The notes: generated by a model from the letters alone, not told the origin. Shown: positions 14,603 to 40,565, counted from the stretch's first letter. The stretch is DNA of 64,000 nucleotides from Mycteria americana (GCF_035582795.1 NC_134365.1:210892387-210956386), one strand, 5' to 3'. Program-made: numbers and translations.

Positions 14603-17600
14603 ATCTACAGCTTCTACCACTCTTAAAACCAACCAACCAAGCCTCTAAGATCAACCCATAAAGGAAATGAACATGGTCTTGAAGGACACCTGTATTTTGG
14701 CTACAGCAAGTCTCCTATTACAGACAGAGCATCCTTCAACATAATGCATTTAATGTCTAATTACAGTATTACATTAAAAATTAATTGCAAGGATTGAATC
14801 CTGTTTATTGCACCTATGCTGCTACTTTTGCGTGTAAGGAATTTCCTGAAGCTCTGAAGACAAACTGTAATTCTTCATGAGAGAAAACTGACTTTGAAAC
14901 AATGCCGAGCTGGTCAAAGTTCCCCCACTTACGTTTCCAATTGTTTACACTGCCCCCGGATATTAACACACATTTTATGACATTACTAGCAAAGGTTGTT
15001 AAACAAGGAACTACACACAGGCACTGAAGAGGATGCTGCCTATAACGATTAGAGGGGTCAGATAAAATACTGACAACATCACACCAGCGGGGTGGCAAAA
15101 TACTACGCAGTTTCATTGTGAAAGATGTCGAATCCTTTGCAAACTTAGCCCACCGACGAATAGTCTATCTGGGAAGAAAAGTTAAAGCAGCATTACTTTG
15201 AAATTTAGTATTTACAAATACAGTTCTGAAATTGCTCTTGTTGAGAAGCCACCTTTGCTTTCCTATGTTGTAAGAAAACATGAAGTGATCCAACTAGCAT
15301 TTTCTTCAATCTGTGTACCACGCTCGCATTTTCCACCTGCAGATCTTCTGGGTGGAATAACATTTGCTTTTGTGAGTGAGAAAGCACTAAACTGACCAGG
15401 CTTCAAGTTAGCCTGTTTTGCTTTTGTAAAGAGAAGAATTTTGCAGTGTGAAATAAACTTTGAACACATAAGAGACCATGGACTAGTCTGTGCCTGCAGA
15501 TTGCCACGTGGCTTTTTGAGCTGAACCGCTGCTACTGCCTCTCTCACACTGTAGCTCACTTGTTCACATGAGGCTTTTACAAGACAGGCTGACAGAGCTT
15601 CCCATCTGGTCAGGGACTACGATGCTCAGGTGCAGAGGTACGACAGGTTAGATATGGAAAAACGAAGAACTTCTCACCAAGTGCATAACAATGCAAACAG
15701 GCTTTTCCCAAAGCACCATACTGTACACACAATATTTTTAAAAAGTCATCCCCAGATTGAACTGGCCATTTGTAGTACAAAGGGCCTCTCACTCACTCAT
15801 AAATTTGTGTACCAGATTCAGCTGGTTGCACCTTCCTGCATCTAGGATAAGAGGTCAAAAGAGGCAAGAAATTTAAACAACAACAACAACAAAAAATCCC
15901 AGCTGCAGCACAGCTTGGCAAAGTAAGTTTGTTCTAATTCTTCACTTTAAGTATATATTACCAGTCTTCTGTATCTTTGAGTGAATTAAGCTTTGAGGAC
16001 ACAGAAGAAGTTGTAAGTACATTTGCTTTAATCACCAAGCTTCAAGTATATTGTAAAGTATCCATACAGCATATGGAAAACATTATTAAATGGGTTTTTT
16101 CTGTTTATCTGTTCCAGATTATTTTTTTTAATCCCTAAATCTTAGAACTTCATCGTGAAGTTATGCATTAGGCTGAGCTGAGTATATAGCAGGTGCACTG
16201 CCAGAGTTATGTAGAAAGGACAAAAAGTGCAACCTATGTAACACCATTATTATTTTCTAACATTGACCTGAACAGTGTAATTATCAAAGGAAAAGTCAGA
16301 GAATGTATACAGACATGAATGACCATTTGAATGCATTGCTGTAATTGTAGAGATCAGTTACACTTTTAAACTACAGTATTTGAAAGCTGGGATGAAAGTA
16401 GCAAATGACCATTTAAAATTCGTCAATTTAAGATGCACTATAACAGCAGTGAGAGGTTTCCAACTAGCACAGTTCTTCTACCTCTCTCAGCTTGCCTAAA
16501 GATACAGCAATTTCAGGCATCCATCCCTGGCTATTGACGCTGGTGCCAACCTCGCTTTTAGATAGTAATATCCTAGATGAACAATGGGGATTCAAATAAT
16601 ATTCAGTAAGGACATACAGTACAGTCAGCCTATGCACTGTTTTCCTTATAGACAATTCCTCACCCACAAATTTTACCCAGAATTTAACATCCTTACTCTA
16701 CATAGGCAGGGCCACTTATAAAATATTCACATTTTCTGAAACTGATGTTTGTCAATATGCGTTATTAATGTCAATAATATTTGATATACAAAATGTGAGG
16801 TTAAGCTGTCTGTAGCAGTTTCTTCCTACGCTGGAGGTGCCTGAAGTATCTAAAGTCTTACAGCAAGTTGTTGAAGTAGAAGTTTAGAACTTAATAGCTA
16901 TTCTTACTCCATATGGAGTTGTAAACTCCATACAGAACAGCAGCAAATTTAATATTGAGAGCATTCCAAGTGATCAAAGGGATGAAGGCATTTTGCATTT
17001 AACTTTTTAATTAAAGAGATGTCCAAGTTCACAAGATTGCTTTGGCAATCAATTGTGAAGGTCTTAATCATCCACTAATGTCTTCATTTCATGTTCAAAG
17101 ATGCAATACCAAGAATTTCAAGACTGTCCCTCTGTTAGAAGCCTAATCAGTCTGTTTTCCATCAAAATTAGGAATTCCTGTGTATTCAACACTAAAAGAC
17201 AGACTCTCTGGGACCCTAATCATCCTTTTTTTTTTTTTTTTTCCCAGCTAGGCCTGAAAGTCTTGACAAATGTCTTCACTGCTAATGTGCAGTGCTTGCA
17301 CTTCTGCAACATAAGAGAAGTCCTCTTGCATCCGTTGTTTCTTTTCAGAAGGGGACAAATCCTGCAACTATGAGACCCTAACAGCTCCACAGTGATCCTA
17401 TTACTTGGTAAGGAAGAGCTTATTTGATGAAAAGGCTATCGCTACATGCAGACCTGTCAATTTAGGTTGTGTAGAGGCAGTGTAAGGACATGTTTAAGTT
17501 TCATATGCTCATCTTCTAATTATTAGTAAGAGAAGATTTGTTGTGTTGCCAAGAGTCAACAGCCTCATAACAGACGCATCAGGCTGTTGGCTGAACTGTT

Positions 17601-19125
17601 CACCAAGGAACAAAACCCCTCTCTGCCTGCAATCATACAGTGTCTGCTAGCCAAGCAATACGGGACCTGGCATCACAGGTGTTGCGTAACAGCTACCCAC
17701 CTTTCAAGATCAAGAGACTATTTTCAACTAGTATTTTTTCATTTTCTTAAGTTGCCTTGGGTAACCCATCAGAACCTGAAAGGTTCTTTCACTCTCTTTT
17801 CCGTAGTTCAGTTGCACAGAAGCAAGTACTTCAAGGAACTGAAATGACAAAATGTTCTACACTGGCAAACACCAACATAAGCACAATAGCTGCTTTGGAT
17901 ACACACTGTGCTTGCCACAAGCAGTTGCTTAATATGTATTTCCTACAACTATTCTTTATTGCTCAAGAATACAGCAAAATAACAACTGTCACCATACAAA
18001 TATGATGTTCAAGTCAAATGTTCTATGTGCAAGAAGCTCTCATATATATATACACACACACACATATATACACACACAGCTCGTAACACACAATATGGAC
18101 ATAAGTCTGAACCAGTTAATACAGACACGTTTCAGAAAGATCTTTAGCAATTAATCATCTAAGAGAAGAAAAGCTTTGTGCAACACCTTACTAGAAGCTT
18201 CAAGAAGAATTACAACCAAAAAAGACAAAACCATGACTTTTTTTATTTTAAAAGAACCCAAAAGAGCTGATCTTCAGGAGGATACTATTGTTTCCCTGGA
18301 CAATCATCAGTGACAGTGCAGGGGAAAAAAACAAACAAAACAAAACCAAACCAACACAACACAAAAACAACCCTAAACAATGAACAGCACAAGTGTGGAG
18401 ATCTGAGGTGCATGGGAGTTACCTGCTTCTAGCCAGACATGAATTTACACAAGTCACCCACAAACTCAAATTGTCAGAATTTTGCAAGCAGAGTAAGACC
18501 CTTTCCTCTACATGCTTGCAAAAAAACAAGGACTGAAAACCCAAGTAAGGTATCCGACACCACATAGGCTCATTTATAGCCATCACAGGGGAAAGACATT
18601 TGCCACAAGCTGTGACTTCGTAACACTCTCAACTTAAACAAACCACTAAGTAAATACATCTCTCAAAAAGAAATGGGTCACCCAGAAGCCACATCAATGT
18701 ACAAACAAACTCCAACTCAAGAATGTCATGCAGTGAAGACTGTTCCTTGATTCGTAAGTTTTGTTTAGCCTTAATTCTTGACAAGGGAGCTCTGCTTCTC
18801 CTCTGTTGTCCCACTTCTCATCAAATGAGTCCATTACCTTCCACAAGGATAGCCATTCCCTGTAGTATAAGCCACTAAAAGACTTATCAATAGCACAATT
18901 CAATTCTAATAATTTTCATCTTTCAGAAATACTTGCAAAGATCTATTGAGAAAAAGTAAGGTCACGAGGGGAAAGGGAATGACTCTTGAGCAGACACCTT
19001 TCATGTAGCAAAGGACTACTGAATTTAGTTTTGTAAAAGAAAAATACATTAATTACTCAGCTATGTTACTCTAGATAGAGCAAAGATACAGCTGAAAGGA
19101 ACTTTTTCAAAAAGTTGTATTTTAT
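14603..19125. other. Region between the convergent 3' ends of VSTM5 and MED17
   Basis: No coding exon is recognised. The sequence is AT-rich and includes a CAA run at 15877-15893, a poly-T near 17227-17243 and a TA/CA microsatellite at 18042-18079. It probably holds longer alternative 3' UTRs of the two flanking genes plus spacer. No CR1 copy was seen. Confidence 0.5.
18042..18079. repeat. (TA)n(CA)n microsatellite
   Basis: Alternating TA and CA dinucleotides in two blocks, lying between VSTM5 and MED17. Confidence 0.9.
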
Positions 19126-19142
19126 ATGCCATTGAAAAACGT

Positions 19143-19148
19143 TTTATT
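19143..19148 (-). terminator. Polyadenylation signal, MED17
   Basis: TTTATT on the + strand (AATAAA on the gene strand), about 155 bases after the MED17 stop codon. It is the nearest canonical signal, so the mRNA probably ends near 19125. Confidence 0.55.
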
Positions 19149-19300
19149 ACAAACACTATAATGGACGTATCTGTACAGGAAATGAGTTTGGATTTGCTTT
19201 CTTGTATTGCCCCATAGGTTCCATTTCCCTTTGCTGCATGGCAGTGGCCGTTCGCAGCACAGTGATGATTCAAAGCCCCCACAGAGAGGCTGACAGATTA

Positions 19301-31038
<11,738 letters not shown>

Positions 31039-31652
31039 CTTGGTGCGACCTCCGACCGCAGCCGCCGGGCGTGCGCGCGACCCCCGGGCCGACTACGGGT
31101 GCCGGGCGGAGGCGGGCCGCTGAGGAGGCGGGGCCAGCGCCGGGCGGGCTCGGCTGTTTCCGGAGGGCGCTCGGGAGGGGGCGGGGCCGGCCCGTGAGCC
31201 GCGGCCGCCCTGAGCCGCGGTGGGGCCTGAGGGGCCGGTGGCGGGGGACGGCGGCCCCGCGGGGCGCTGGGCGTTGCTGCTGCGAGCCACTTCCACGGCC
31301 GAGTACAATACCGGGCCGCTTTCCTTCTCCCTCGTACGTCGCAGGCAAAGCCCGGCCGGGCTTACTCCTCAGAGGCGGGCAGGCAGCTCTGAGGTGCTGC
31401 AGTTTTCTTTTACAGCGTTATTTTTGACCAGAAGTTGGTTCAATTGCCCGTTCTAAACATAAATTCACTTCTGGTTCCCTGCCATCAGCTATGACCACGC
31501 AGGAAGCTCAGCCAAATAGCAAACCCCCCCACAATTAGTAATGCCGCAGTGAAATTACCATTTGGATTCAGTCATAACAATTTCAATTACACGTACGCTC
31601 CGAATGCCTCGCTTTAACAAAACGAAGACGTCGGCAGGTTACTGCTCTCGTA

Positions 31653-31658
31653 TTTATT
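31653..31658 (-). terminator. Polyadenylation signal, C11orf54
   Basis: TTTATT on the + strand (AATAAA on the gene strand), 100 bases beyond the stop codon. The mRNA probably ends near 31635, only about 0.6 kb before the MED17 start. Confidence 0.75.
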
Positions 31659-31757
31659 CGTGACTCTGATAAATGTACATAATGAAAAGCGTTACAAAAA
31701 TCGGCATTTGTGTTTTAGAAGATCCCATTGCTACGCCTTGACCAGAGCCTCCCTGTT

Positions 31758-34700
31758 TCAGTCTCTCCCGACGAGGTGCGTCTCCGGGGGCCTGTCGATG
31801 CGGAAGAGCAGCTCGGCGGGCAGGAGGTAGCCCAGGTACTGCACGCTGTCAGGGCTGGTGTCCTGGTGGTAGTGCCCTCCTTCCCCGTGGTGGCTGAAAC
31901 AGTGGGTGTGCTCCACGCGCAGGTCAAAGCCCTGTCACCAGAGAAAGGCCCGTGAATACGCGCTCATGTGAACTGTGGTTAAAAGTCCTGGGATAGTCTC
32001 TCCTTTGCACTGCGTATTTCCACGCATCTCAGAGCCCGCTCCAACCATTAAGCAGTGAAAACTTGCAAGATGCTTGTGAAACTAATAAGACAAAAGAAGA
32101 GGAGCTGTACAAGGCTTTACCATAGGACAGCAAAGAGAAAAGAATTTAGAAACCCTGACAGCCCCCAACTTTTGGTCTCAGTCTCCCAGAGATTTCCTTT
32201 TTTTTTTTTTCCCCTTTCTTTCCATTGGGATTAAATAAAGCAGTCACACCAAGGAACCCCTACTGGAAATGAGAACCCCTTTGCACTGAATGCCACAGAC
32301 CCATGCGATAAAGGGACAATCTCTACTCCAATTCTGAGAGCCAGCTTAGATGGAAATGGGAAGAATAGCGAATAAAGTAACAACTAGCATACTAAACTGT
32401 GAGATCACCCCCACCAGTTCTATATATCATAGAATCATAGAATGGTTTGGGTTGGAAGGAACCTTTAAAAATCATCTAGTCCAACGCCCATGCCATGGGC
32501 AGGGACATCTTCTACTTGATCAGGTTGCTCAAAGCCCTGTCCAACCTGACCCTGAACACTTCCAATGATGGGGCATCCACAGCTTCTCTGGGCAACCTGT
32601 TCCAGCATCTCACCACCCTCATCGTAAAAAATTTCTTCCTTATGTCCAATCTAAATCTACCCTCTTTCAGTTTAAAACCATTGCCCCTTCTGTCACTACA
32701 GGCCCTGGTAAAAAGTCTCTCTCCATCTTTCTTATAAGCCCTCTTGAAGTATTGAAAGACCACAGTAAGGTCTCCCCGGAGCCTTCTCTTCTCCAGGCTG
32801 AACAACCCCAACTCTCTCAGCCTTTCCTCACAGGAGAGGTGTTCCAGCCCTCTGATTACTTTCATGGCCCTCCTCTGGACCCGCTCCAACAGGTCCATAA
32901 CCTTCTTGGGGCCCCAGAGCTGGATGCAGCACTTCAGGTGGGGTCTCACGAGGGGGAGAATCACCTCCCTTGACCTGCTGGCCACACTTCTTTTGATGCA
33001 GCCCAGGATACGGTTGGTTTTCTATGCTGTAAGAGGATACTGATGAGTAATGCTATGGCATTTGAATGCCATCTTCTACTGCTGTCTCTGTAGCGATACT
33101 CAAACATTTCCAAAACCATAGGCTTAGCCGAGTGCTGTTGAGCTTGCAGGGGATAGAGATGGGAGTAACCCTGCTGCATCCACTACACAAGTTGCATTGG
33201 TTCTAAATGGAGCAGCTCTTGATGGCTGTTTTCAAAGTACTCATCAGCTGATTCTGGGAAGATGCACACAATTTAGCCTTAGGCCAAAGGTTGCCACATA
33301 ATGACACAATAAAGTCACACCCTTGAACATATCCAAGCCTACAGCATGTCTCATTTAACTCTGGAAAAAAAATGTTTTTTATATTACTTATGACTGCATT
33401 GTTATTTATAAAATAGTCATTTTCATCTATGGTTTCCTGGTTTCTTTTAAATAAATAGTCTTCCTAATGATGAACATCTTAATGGCTTTTGAAACCAGAT
33501 TGTTTTTATCCTGAATTGTTTGCTGTTGAATTTAGTGCTTGTGAAAGATGCTAGATAACTTTCCAGCATGAGGCTTTGCAGACTTTGATTTGCATCGGCA
33601 ATTATGAGACACACGCTTCACATATTTCAACACAGCATTAGTAGAGACAGTTTTTATGAAAGTGAACTACATGAACACACAGCTGAACAAGATTCCATGC
33701 TCTTGACATTTCTCCTGGTGTGGCCAGCAGTGAATACAAACTATGCTGTTGGGTTTGGGACGGAAACACTTGTGCACTTGCAATTGGAACTGAACCATTA
33801 AGTTCAATCCACTATGAACAGCCACTAGGTTTCAGAACAGACTGACCTAGCCTCACTTCAAACCAGTGACAGAAATGAGAACCTTCTATTTCATTACAAC
33901 ACCTCTGGAAGAGTTTAACACAATATATACACACTCCTGTTCTTAAAAGGAAAATCACATCCAAGACAAAATTCATTACAAGTCTCAGTTTACACTTAGA
34001 AATGAGAAAGAGACTCACTGGATCTCTGGAAACTATTACTGGCTGACAAATCAGCGGAGCCTTCATTTCAAAGAATTTGAGCCAGTTATTCACATCCTCA
34101 TCGGTATTCAGAGGACAGGCAGAAAATTCTGGAGGCTACAGCGAAAGTAAAAGCTTTATAAGTGAAAGGAAGACACTTGTACCAAGATACTTTTTCTCTA
34201 GCAACTTTCCTTCACTTTTCCCCTCCCCACTATTCTGTTCACATTCCTTCTTGCCTAAAAGCAGCTGACCAGTGCCCATTACGGTGTTTCTGCCAGAAAT
34301 AGAAGTGCCCAGAATATTGCTTCTTTCATTGCACAGGTAGTGGGAGAACTACTGAAGTAAGGATTGTCCTCCTGGTATATTTTAGAAGCTCAGTTATTTC
34401 TAAAAAGTCTATTGCTTCTTATAAGTGTCATCTCAGTTCACATATTTCATTTCAATTCATTTTACAACAGCTCTACAGTTCTTTAGCTGCCTATGGATTT
34501 CAAAAGAAAAGATGACGGTATTAAGCCCAAGTAATATAGCATCACTAGTTTTGTAATGTCAGTTTTGTAACGTCAGCTCCTTACGTTAATACACTGCTTA
34601 TCCTAACAGTTTATGCATACATTTAAAAATACAAAACAAAGTCAAGGCACTGAGATGTTACACCCCGATTTATACTTCTGTTTTCAGAAGGATGAAGAAA

Positions 34701-37700
34701 GTTATATGAATCGAGAACAACTTACCATAATGTGAATCTTTGCTTTCCCCTTCTGAATGATAAATGTACCACCCATCCCAACTGGCTTTTCTCCATAGTG
34801 TTTCTCTAAAATTTGTCTCAGACAAGACACAAAGTTAAGTTCCCCAGTTCTTCCATTGGCTTTCACTTCAATGACCTGGAGAATAAAGTTAATTTGTCAC
34901 TGCTATCTCCTGCTGCAACAGTCTGCAAAGGTCTGTGGAAGCTGCTCTGAAATTCTCCCCAGCTTCTAACCCAAGATTACTTTTTGAAAATGTGAGTTTC
35001 CCTGCAAGTGCTGCTCTACTTGCATCCTTCCAGTACCTGACCAACTGTCTTTCCTGACTTCCTGTTCAACGCTAGCTTTGCCTGTGAAGGGTGCTGGGCA
35101 GCAAGCTGTTTACTCATACATGAGACAATGATATAAGCAACCCCTTTCTGTCCACCAGCTGGCTTCCACTCTGTTATAAACTCTTGGAAACGGAGAAGAC
35201 TGCTCAGTTTCCAGTAGTCAGGTTTGTGACTGCTCTGCCAACACCTCTTTGTGCTAGCTGTGTTGGGGGAAGCACTTCTACAAAAAAAACAGACAAGTGC
35301 CCAGAGCTGATTTACACAAGTACCTTGTACAACCATTACCTTAAATCGCTGCTAGTTTGGACTGGATTTGTATGGATGATTTTTGATGGAAAAGTTTTAG
35401 TAAACTAATATTTATCCCTAAATATTCATATGCCTCTCTGTCTCCACCAATTCTTCCCCTTGTTTACAGGCATCAGTTCTTTATGTTTGGATATTTCTTT
35501 CATGGAATTACTACTTTACTATTATCACAGAAAACTGATAGGAGAACATTGAAACATGAGTTTCCCTTCAGCCACAAAGCTCTAGAAGCAAAGTCACCTT
35601 TGATCCAAGTACGTACCTTACCAGGTTGGCCCTCACTGGCATAAAGGTTGGCCAACAGCCCAAACTCACAGTCAGTATATTTACTGCTGTATTTCTCAAG
35701 CAGGCACCCTTTATCTGCAGGATTTATCTGAGCAATGTAGCTCCCATTTACAGCAGGCTTTTTTTCACTCTTAGTTTGAACAATAGGAATAAGCTGAGAA
35801 AAAGAACATGTAAGAACAAGTCAAGTAAGTCAGTAAGAAAAGAGTAAGAGTCAGTCAAATGAACAGAACTCATAAATGCAATTTAAGCTTTGGACCATGA
35901 TCCCAAGAAATAATCCCCTTCGTCAGACAGCTCTGTCTCTCAGGATGAGGTCTGTACTGGTAAGAAAAATGTACTAATATTGTAATGTAATTGAAAACTC
36001 TGGGAAACAGTTTTACTTTTTCTGGAAAGTTAAATTTAATGTTATGTGAAAATGAATGCTAATGTTGAAAAAAAAGAAGGGAAAAAAAGAAGGAAAAAAA
36101 CTCTTAACCATTGAGATCTGAGGCCTGCATGCAAGTATTGGAATTCTATGTAATACTTTCTCAGTGCACAGTAACAACCACTATTATAGTGGCCCAGATT
36201 AATGCTGAGATGGACTATCTCATCTGCCAATAAATGCATCAAAAGGAGACAGCAAGACCAGAGGTTTATGCTTGAAAAGACTCTGACTAACCAAAGCCTC
36301 CACAGGCAGTAGTTTTTCATCTCCCGCCTCTCCTGCTGGTGATCATTTTGTATGTGGCATCTTTAAAATTTACAATGGTAGAACAAAGCCATCTCAGAGG
36401 GCAAAAGACAGGGAGTATTTCAAAGACATTTACCAGTAACTTTGACAAGCATTTCTAAATCTTGTCATTCAAACCTCTGGTAAGGTCTTTGTCAATCAGT
36501 TTCAAAAAATCATGTTTCTTGCACCCTTCAAAGCAATCACATGCTTCCCGGAGAATTACAAGTTAAAAATTAATCTTTATTATCTCAACAGTATGCACCT
36601 CTGTGGATGGACCTCATCTGAATTCTTTCTAATGTGTTTTATGTGCTTTTGGCATGAATGGTGTTTATTAAATGTTTTGTTGTAAATGGGAAATACCCAG
36701 CATGATACTGCTATACTATTATGATACTTCCATTAATTCATTGAGAACCATCACGCTTACTTACTGACCTCAGCATTTACTCCAAGAATCTTAGATGAAG
36801 CAGCTCCAGCTCCAAGAATGAAAGCTCCAGGCAGCTCTATGTCTTTTGCAACCATATTTAGATCGTAAACCTGTGAAAGAGAAACAATCCTTTGATTTTG
36901 GTGTGGTGCTCTGATCCAGAATTGTCATTCTGTTCACTGTAACCTCTGGATGCATTTAATTCACAACGCCCTCATTAGTATTTTTGATAATTAGGTTGAA
37001 CACAGTTTCTGAACAACACAACATTTGGTAGTAACAAATTGGGTACAAGTCCATTTGTTTTCTGAAAGGTAGAGTCTGCTTGTATGTTCCCCTGCCATTT
37101 TACCCAAGAACTGAATTATTGTTCTTATTGAAATTTGTACTTCTGTAAACTAAAAAATGGAAGGGAATATCATATAGAGACAGATGGGGTGAGGTGTCAG
37201 AAAGGAGGCATGATATTCTTGGAAAAGGACAGTAACGTGAATCCAATGTTGGCCTGAAAATGCAAATACAGCCAGTTTTTACAAAGAAGCGTGGCTGTGA
37301 CTTGAAATCACAGGCATGCAGCAAGCCATATATAAACATGCAGACAAGCCCCTTGTTTAGTAGTTCCTTCCATGGCTCCAGTCACAGATGGTATGTTTCC
37401 AAAACTATCTTGTATTTGAGGGCAGGAGAAGATGAACCATCAACCATGATATGCTATTTTTGCTACAATGTGTAAGATTTCCTGACATAGTCTATGTTTA
37501 ACACACGTCAGAATCAATCTCATAAAACACGGAAAAGCAAGCCTCTTTCACAAGTGGAATCTTATAGTATCCGTTAGTCCTTAGTTTTGTTTATATTTCA
37601 ACAAGATATTGCTTTTCTTTTGACAAATGTATCAAACCCCATAGCTCAAGGAAAAACTCACTTTTTCTTTGTGTACAACAGGTATGAGGTAAGGAACACC

Positions 37701-40562
37701 TCCCACATCTGCTATTCTAGGCTTTCCACAGATTCCTGGAAGAATACAGCCAGTTAGCTTGGTAAAATACTTTTTCCTAATAATCTTAAAGGAGCATGCA
37801 GTCTAACCCACCAGAGAACTGGTTCCTCCAACTTCTAACACCCTTTGAGAACACTATTTCCGTAGCATGCTTAGATAAAGTGTTGCACTATTAAGAAGTC
37901 CAAGGACAGTAAGCCCTAAAATGATTCACAGTAGGATTTAATGCTAGGCAACCTGTTGTAAAGTTAACATTCTCTAAGCACAAAAAAATATTACAGTGGG
38001 CAACAACTGCCATTTGCCAGTTCTCCAGTAAGATGCCCTCACCACACAGTGGATACACCCACTGGGACTCCACTTGCAAAACTTCAGCAAAGCTGGATGC
38101 CCAAGGCTCAGGACAATTCATCCCACTTATTTGGACATGTATTTTAAGAAGGGATGAATCACCTTCTGGAGGTGTTTCTTTCACTACATTGATGACAGAG
38201 GGAACTCAGATGAGTAGCACAGATGACATGTCTGTCTTCCAGACAGCTAATGTCAAAGAAAATGAATCCCGCTCAGAATAAGACAGTTTCACTTCACCGA
38301 TATACATGAATGGCAGGAGTTTAGGTTAAGAAAAAAATGATGACAAGTACTTGGTAATGACTTGTCCTTGTTCATACATCAACTAGGAAGCAAATCCAGG
38401 AATAAAATGTAGCTTTCCTCTCATGCATATTCTTTACCTGAAAAACAATTTAAGTTCTCCCAACATCTTTAGAAGATCCAAACCAAGTGGGATCAGGTAG
38501 AAAGAACTGGAGAAGCCTTAGTGGAAGACAGGAATGCTAGGTTACCTTTAGCAGGAAAGTTGAAGGGTTCCTGAGTCAGATCAGGACAGTCTACAACAGA
38601 GGCTTGAGCATCAGCAAAGTTTTCCTTAAGCCCTTTCTGCAAAACTATAATAAAGAATAATGGCAAAGTTATTGACAATGAAAAATTACCAAGAGTTTGA
38701 CAAGTTACTAACAACAATAAATATATCTGTTTAGGCTTTATTTCAGCAAGCTACATTAAAGGACTTATGCTTACCCTAAGTAACTCTATTGATTTAAATG
38801 CTACTGTCTGTAGGCACTTGTTTCCTGAGTCAGAGCTTCAGAGAAGAGCAAAAGCTTGTTCAGATAATTGTTAGCTACCACGTTAATTCATTTTAAGAAT
38901 TTTTAAAACTTTTTAATTGAAATACAATAACTGACTGTTCCTAGTAGCACTAGGAGCAGCACAATGTGAAGTAACACGGGTAAACTTAAACCACATTTAG
39001 CAGTGGGTTTGCTTCACAAGAGCAGATGATTATGATCACGGTTAAATATCATGCGAGAGCAAAGGAGGAAGTAAGTTTTAGCTAAAGTGACAATCAGTTC
39101 TTTAAATATATTAACTAGACTGTTTGCAATAGCTTGGTTATAATCTCAAACTGTCTCTGCTGTCTGGAAACTTCTGCTGTCACAGGATATTGCCTGTCAC
39201 GTTTACGTTCATGTGGAGATTTTCTGGCAAGTGCCACTGTCAGTACAAGACAGATAATGAATGGTGCTGATGATAATGGGGCTGACAGGCCCAAATCGAA
39301 ACTTTTGGTTTTGCTTCATATCAATGTTTTCAGGCTCAGAACCTGCAAAGTCACTCAAACAACAGGGAGGATTCTGACTTAGACAAGTGCACTGTTGACC
39401 ACAAGGGTCAGCAGAAGGTACTTGGCAGGTTTCTAAATACATCTCAGTACCATCTGGTAAGTGGAAAAGGGCAATAAAAGGGCACTCCTCAAATTATACT
39501 CAAGAGCTGAACAGCAACAAAATTCATATCTTACAGGAGGTCCTCAGGACAGACCAGGGGGAAAAAAGGAAAATTCTGGTTTGTGACTCATTTTTTCTGC
39601 TACTGTTTTAAGCTGTTCTGCTGCAAGTACGTGCTGTTCTCTGCAGAGCCCACAGGTCTATAGCAGCCCTGGCCTATTGCCCCAGCCTGATAGCTACTGG
39701 GTGAGAAAAGCACTGAGAACCACCTGGGGTACTGCTGGGACCACACTTTCTCAAAGCATGGAAATGTCAAACTGACACAGATTTGGGAGAGTGGCAGACT
39801 GAACTTGAGGACCTCTCTGAAAGAAAAAAAACCTTTAATACATCTGCTGCAGGAGACAGACTGCCAGAAGGAATAATGCCTCTCTACTAGGGCAAGGAAA
39901 GAAGCTCATGAGCAGGTGGGTTGGACCAAATCATCTCCACAGGTCCCTTCCAACCTCAACCATTCTGTTATCTTGAGCCCATTTTGTGAAGGCTTTGGAA
40001 AGAAACAAACTAAATAAAATGTTTCCTGCAGCCTGGTTCTAAGGCAATCACCAAAAGAGGAGTCTCTAGGTTCAAGCAAGAGCACCTGCCATGCTATACT
40101 GCATACTTGCTCAAAACACTTAGCTGTGTTTTGAGTAGTCCTGAAAAAGAAAGAAATACTAGAGGGTAGAGGAGGACAGATGATCTCATATGTATAAGTA
40201 AGTTCGGTCTGTTATTGTCAAACTTTCACAACCCATGCGCAAGTCTGCAGATGCAGCAGACAGTTTTAAAGGGTTTGAGAGCCTGTTTGTGTGCTTAAAT
40301 ATCATTGGGGTTTGAGGGAGGAGTCACTGTTTGCTTTAAGGAAATAATAGCATATAGAAATATAGTGCTTTTCTTTACACTCAGTGTGCTAAGAGCAGGA
40401 ACATTCTGCATGTACTAGCTGTAGAAAGGTTTTAATAAGAGCTTTAAGATAAGTTTGAAGAGTACACTATAAGTTTGTAAAAAATTACATGCTGCATGAC
40501 TTACCCCCAGCAAGCTCCTCCAGACTTGGAACGTGAAAAGCAAACCTTTCAACTTTGGCCAT
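31758..40562 (-). CDS. C11orf54: Ester hydrolase C11orf54 homolog (PTD012; 8 coding exons)
   Basis: Coding exons in transcript order: 40562-40505, 38644-38546, 37735-37662, 36870-36769, 35793-35617, 34875-34726, 34135-34019, 31931-31758, giving 316 residues (human 315). The protein starts [19 protein letters not shown] and ends ETHLVGRD. This is the DUF1907 family: the human protein is a zinc-binding monomer with esterase activity on small substrates, found in nucleus and cytosol. The metal site is visible near the C-terminus as [15 protein letters not shown] (residues 267-281); by comparison with the human structure His267, His269 and His279 would bind zinc. For the exon at 35793-35617 two donors lie five bases apart; only the downstream one (after GGT AAG) keeps the frame into VIEVKA. 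An untranslated first exon lies near 43404-43490, followed by a 2.8 kb intron. A CR1 copy lies in the last intron. Confidence 0.98.
32425..33028 (-). mobile_element. CR1 LINE, 3' end with open ORF2 C-terminus
   Basis: The minus strand carries 157 uninterrupted codons (32985-32512) with the typical CR1 ORF2 C-terminus: [52 protein letters not shown]. It is followed by the short CR1 3' UTR, which ends in ATTCTATG-type octamer copies near 32427-32443. The element is 5'-truncated at about 33028. The open frame suggests a fairly recent insertion. It lies in the last C11orf54 intron in the sense direction. Confidence 0.95.
39880..39968 (+). mobile_element. Old CR1 3' end
   Basis: The segment GGGTTGGACCAAATCATCTC followed by CAGGTCCCTTCCAACCTCAA matches the conserved 3' UTR of CR1. 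The tail ATTCTGTTATCT is a worn octamer. The copy may extend back to about 39600, but that part is too diverged for me to claim. It lies in C11orf54 intron 1 of the coding part, antisense to the gene. Confidence 0.7.
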
Positions 40563-40565
40563 TTC
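40505..40565 (-). promoter_or_regulatory. C11orf54: Start-codon exon of C11orf54 with a 3-base leader
   Basis: The acceptor CCACTTAG ends at 40566 on the gene strand, leaving only three bases before the ATG at 40562. The 5' UTR is thus almost wholly in the upstream exon near 43404-43490, which shows a good donor (GGGGCAG followed by GTACGT at 43403). Confidence 0.75.
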
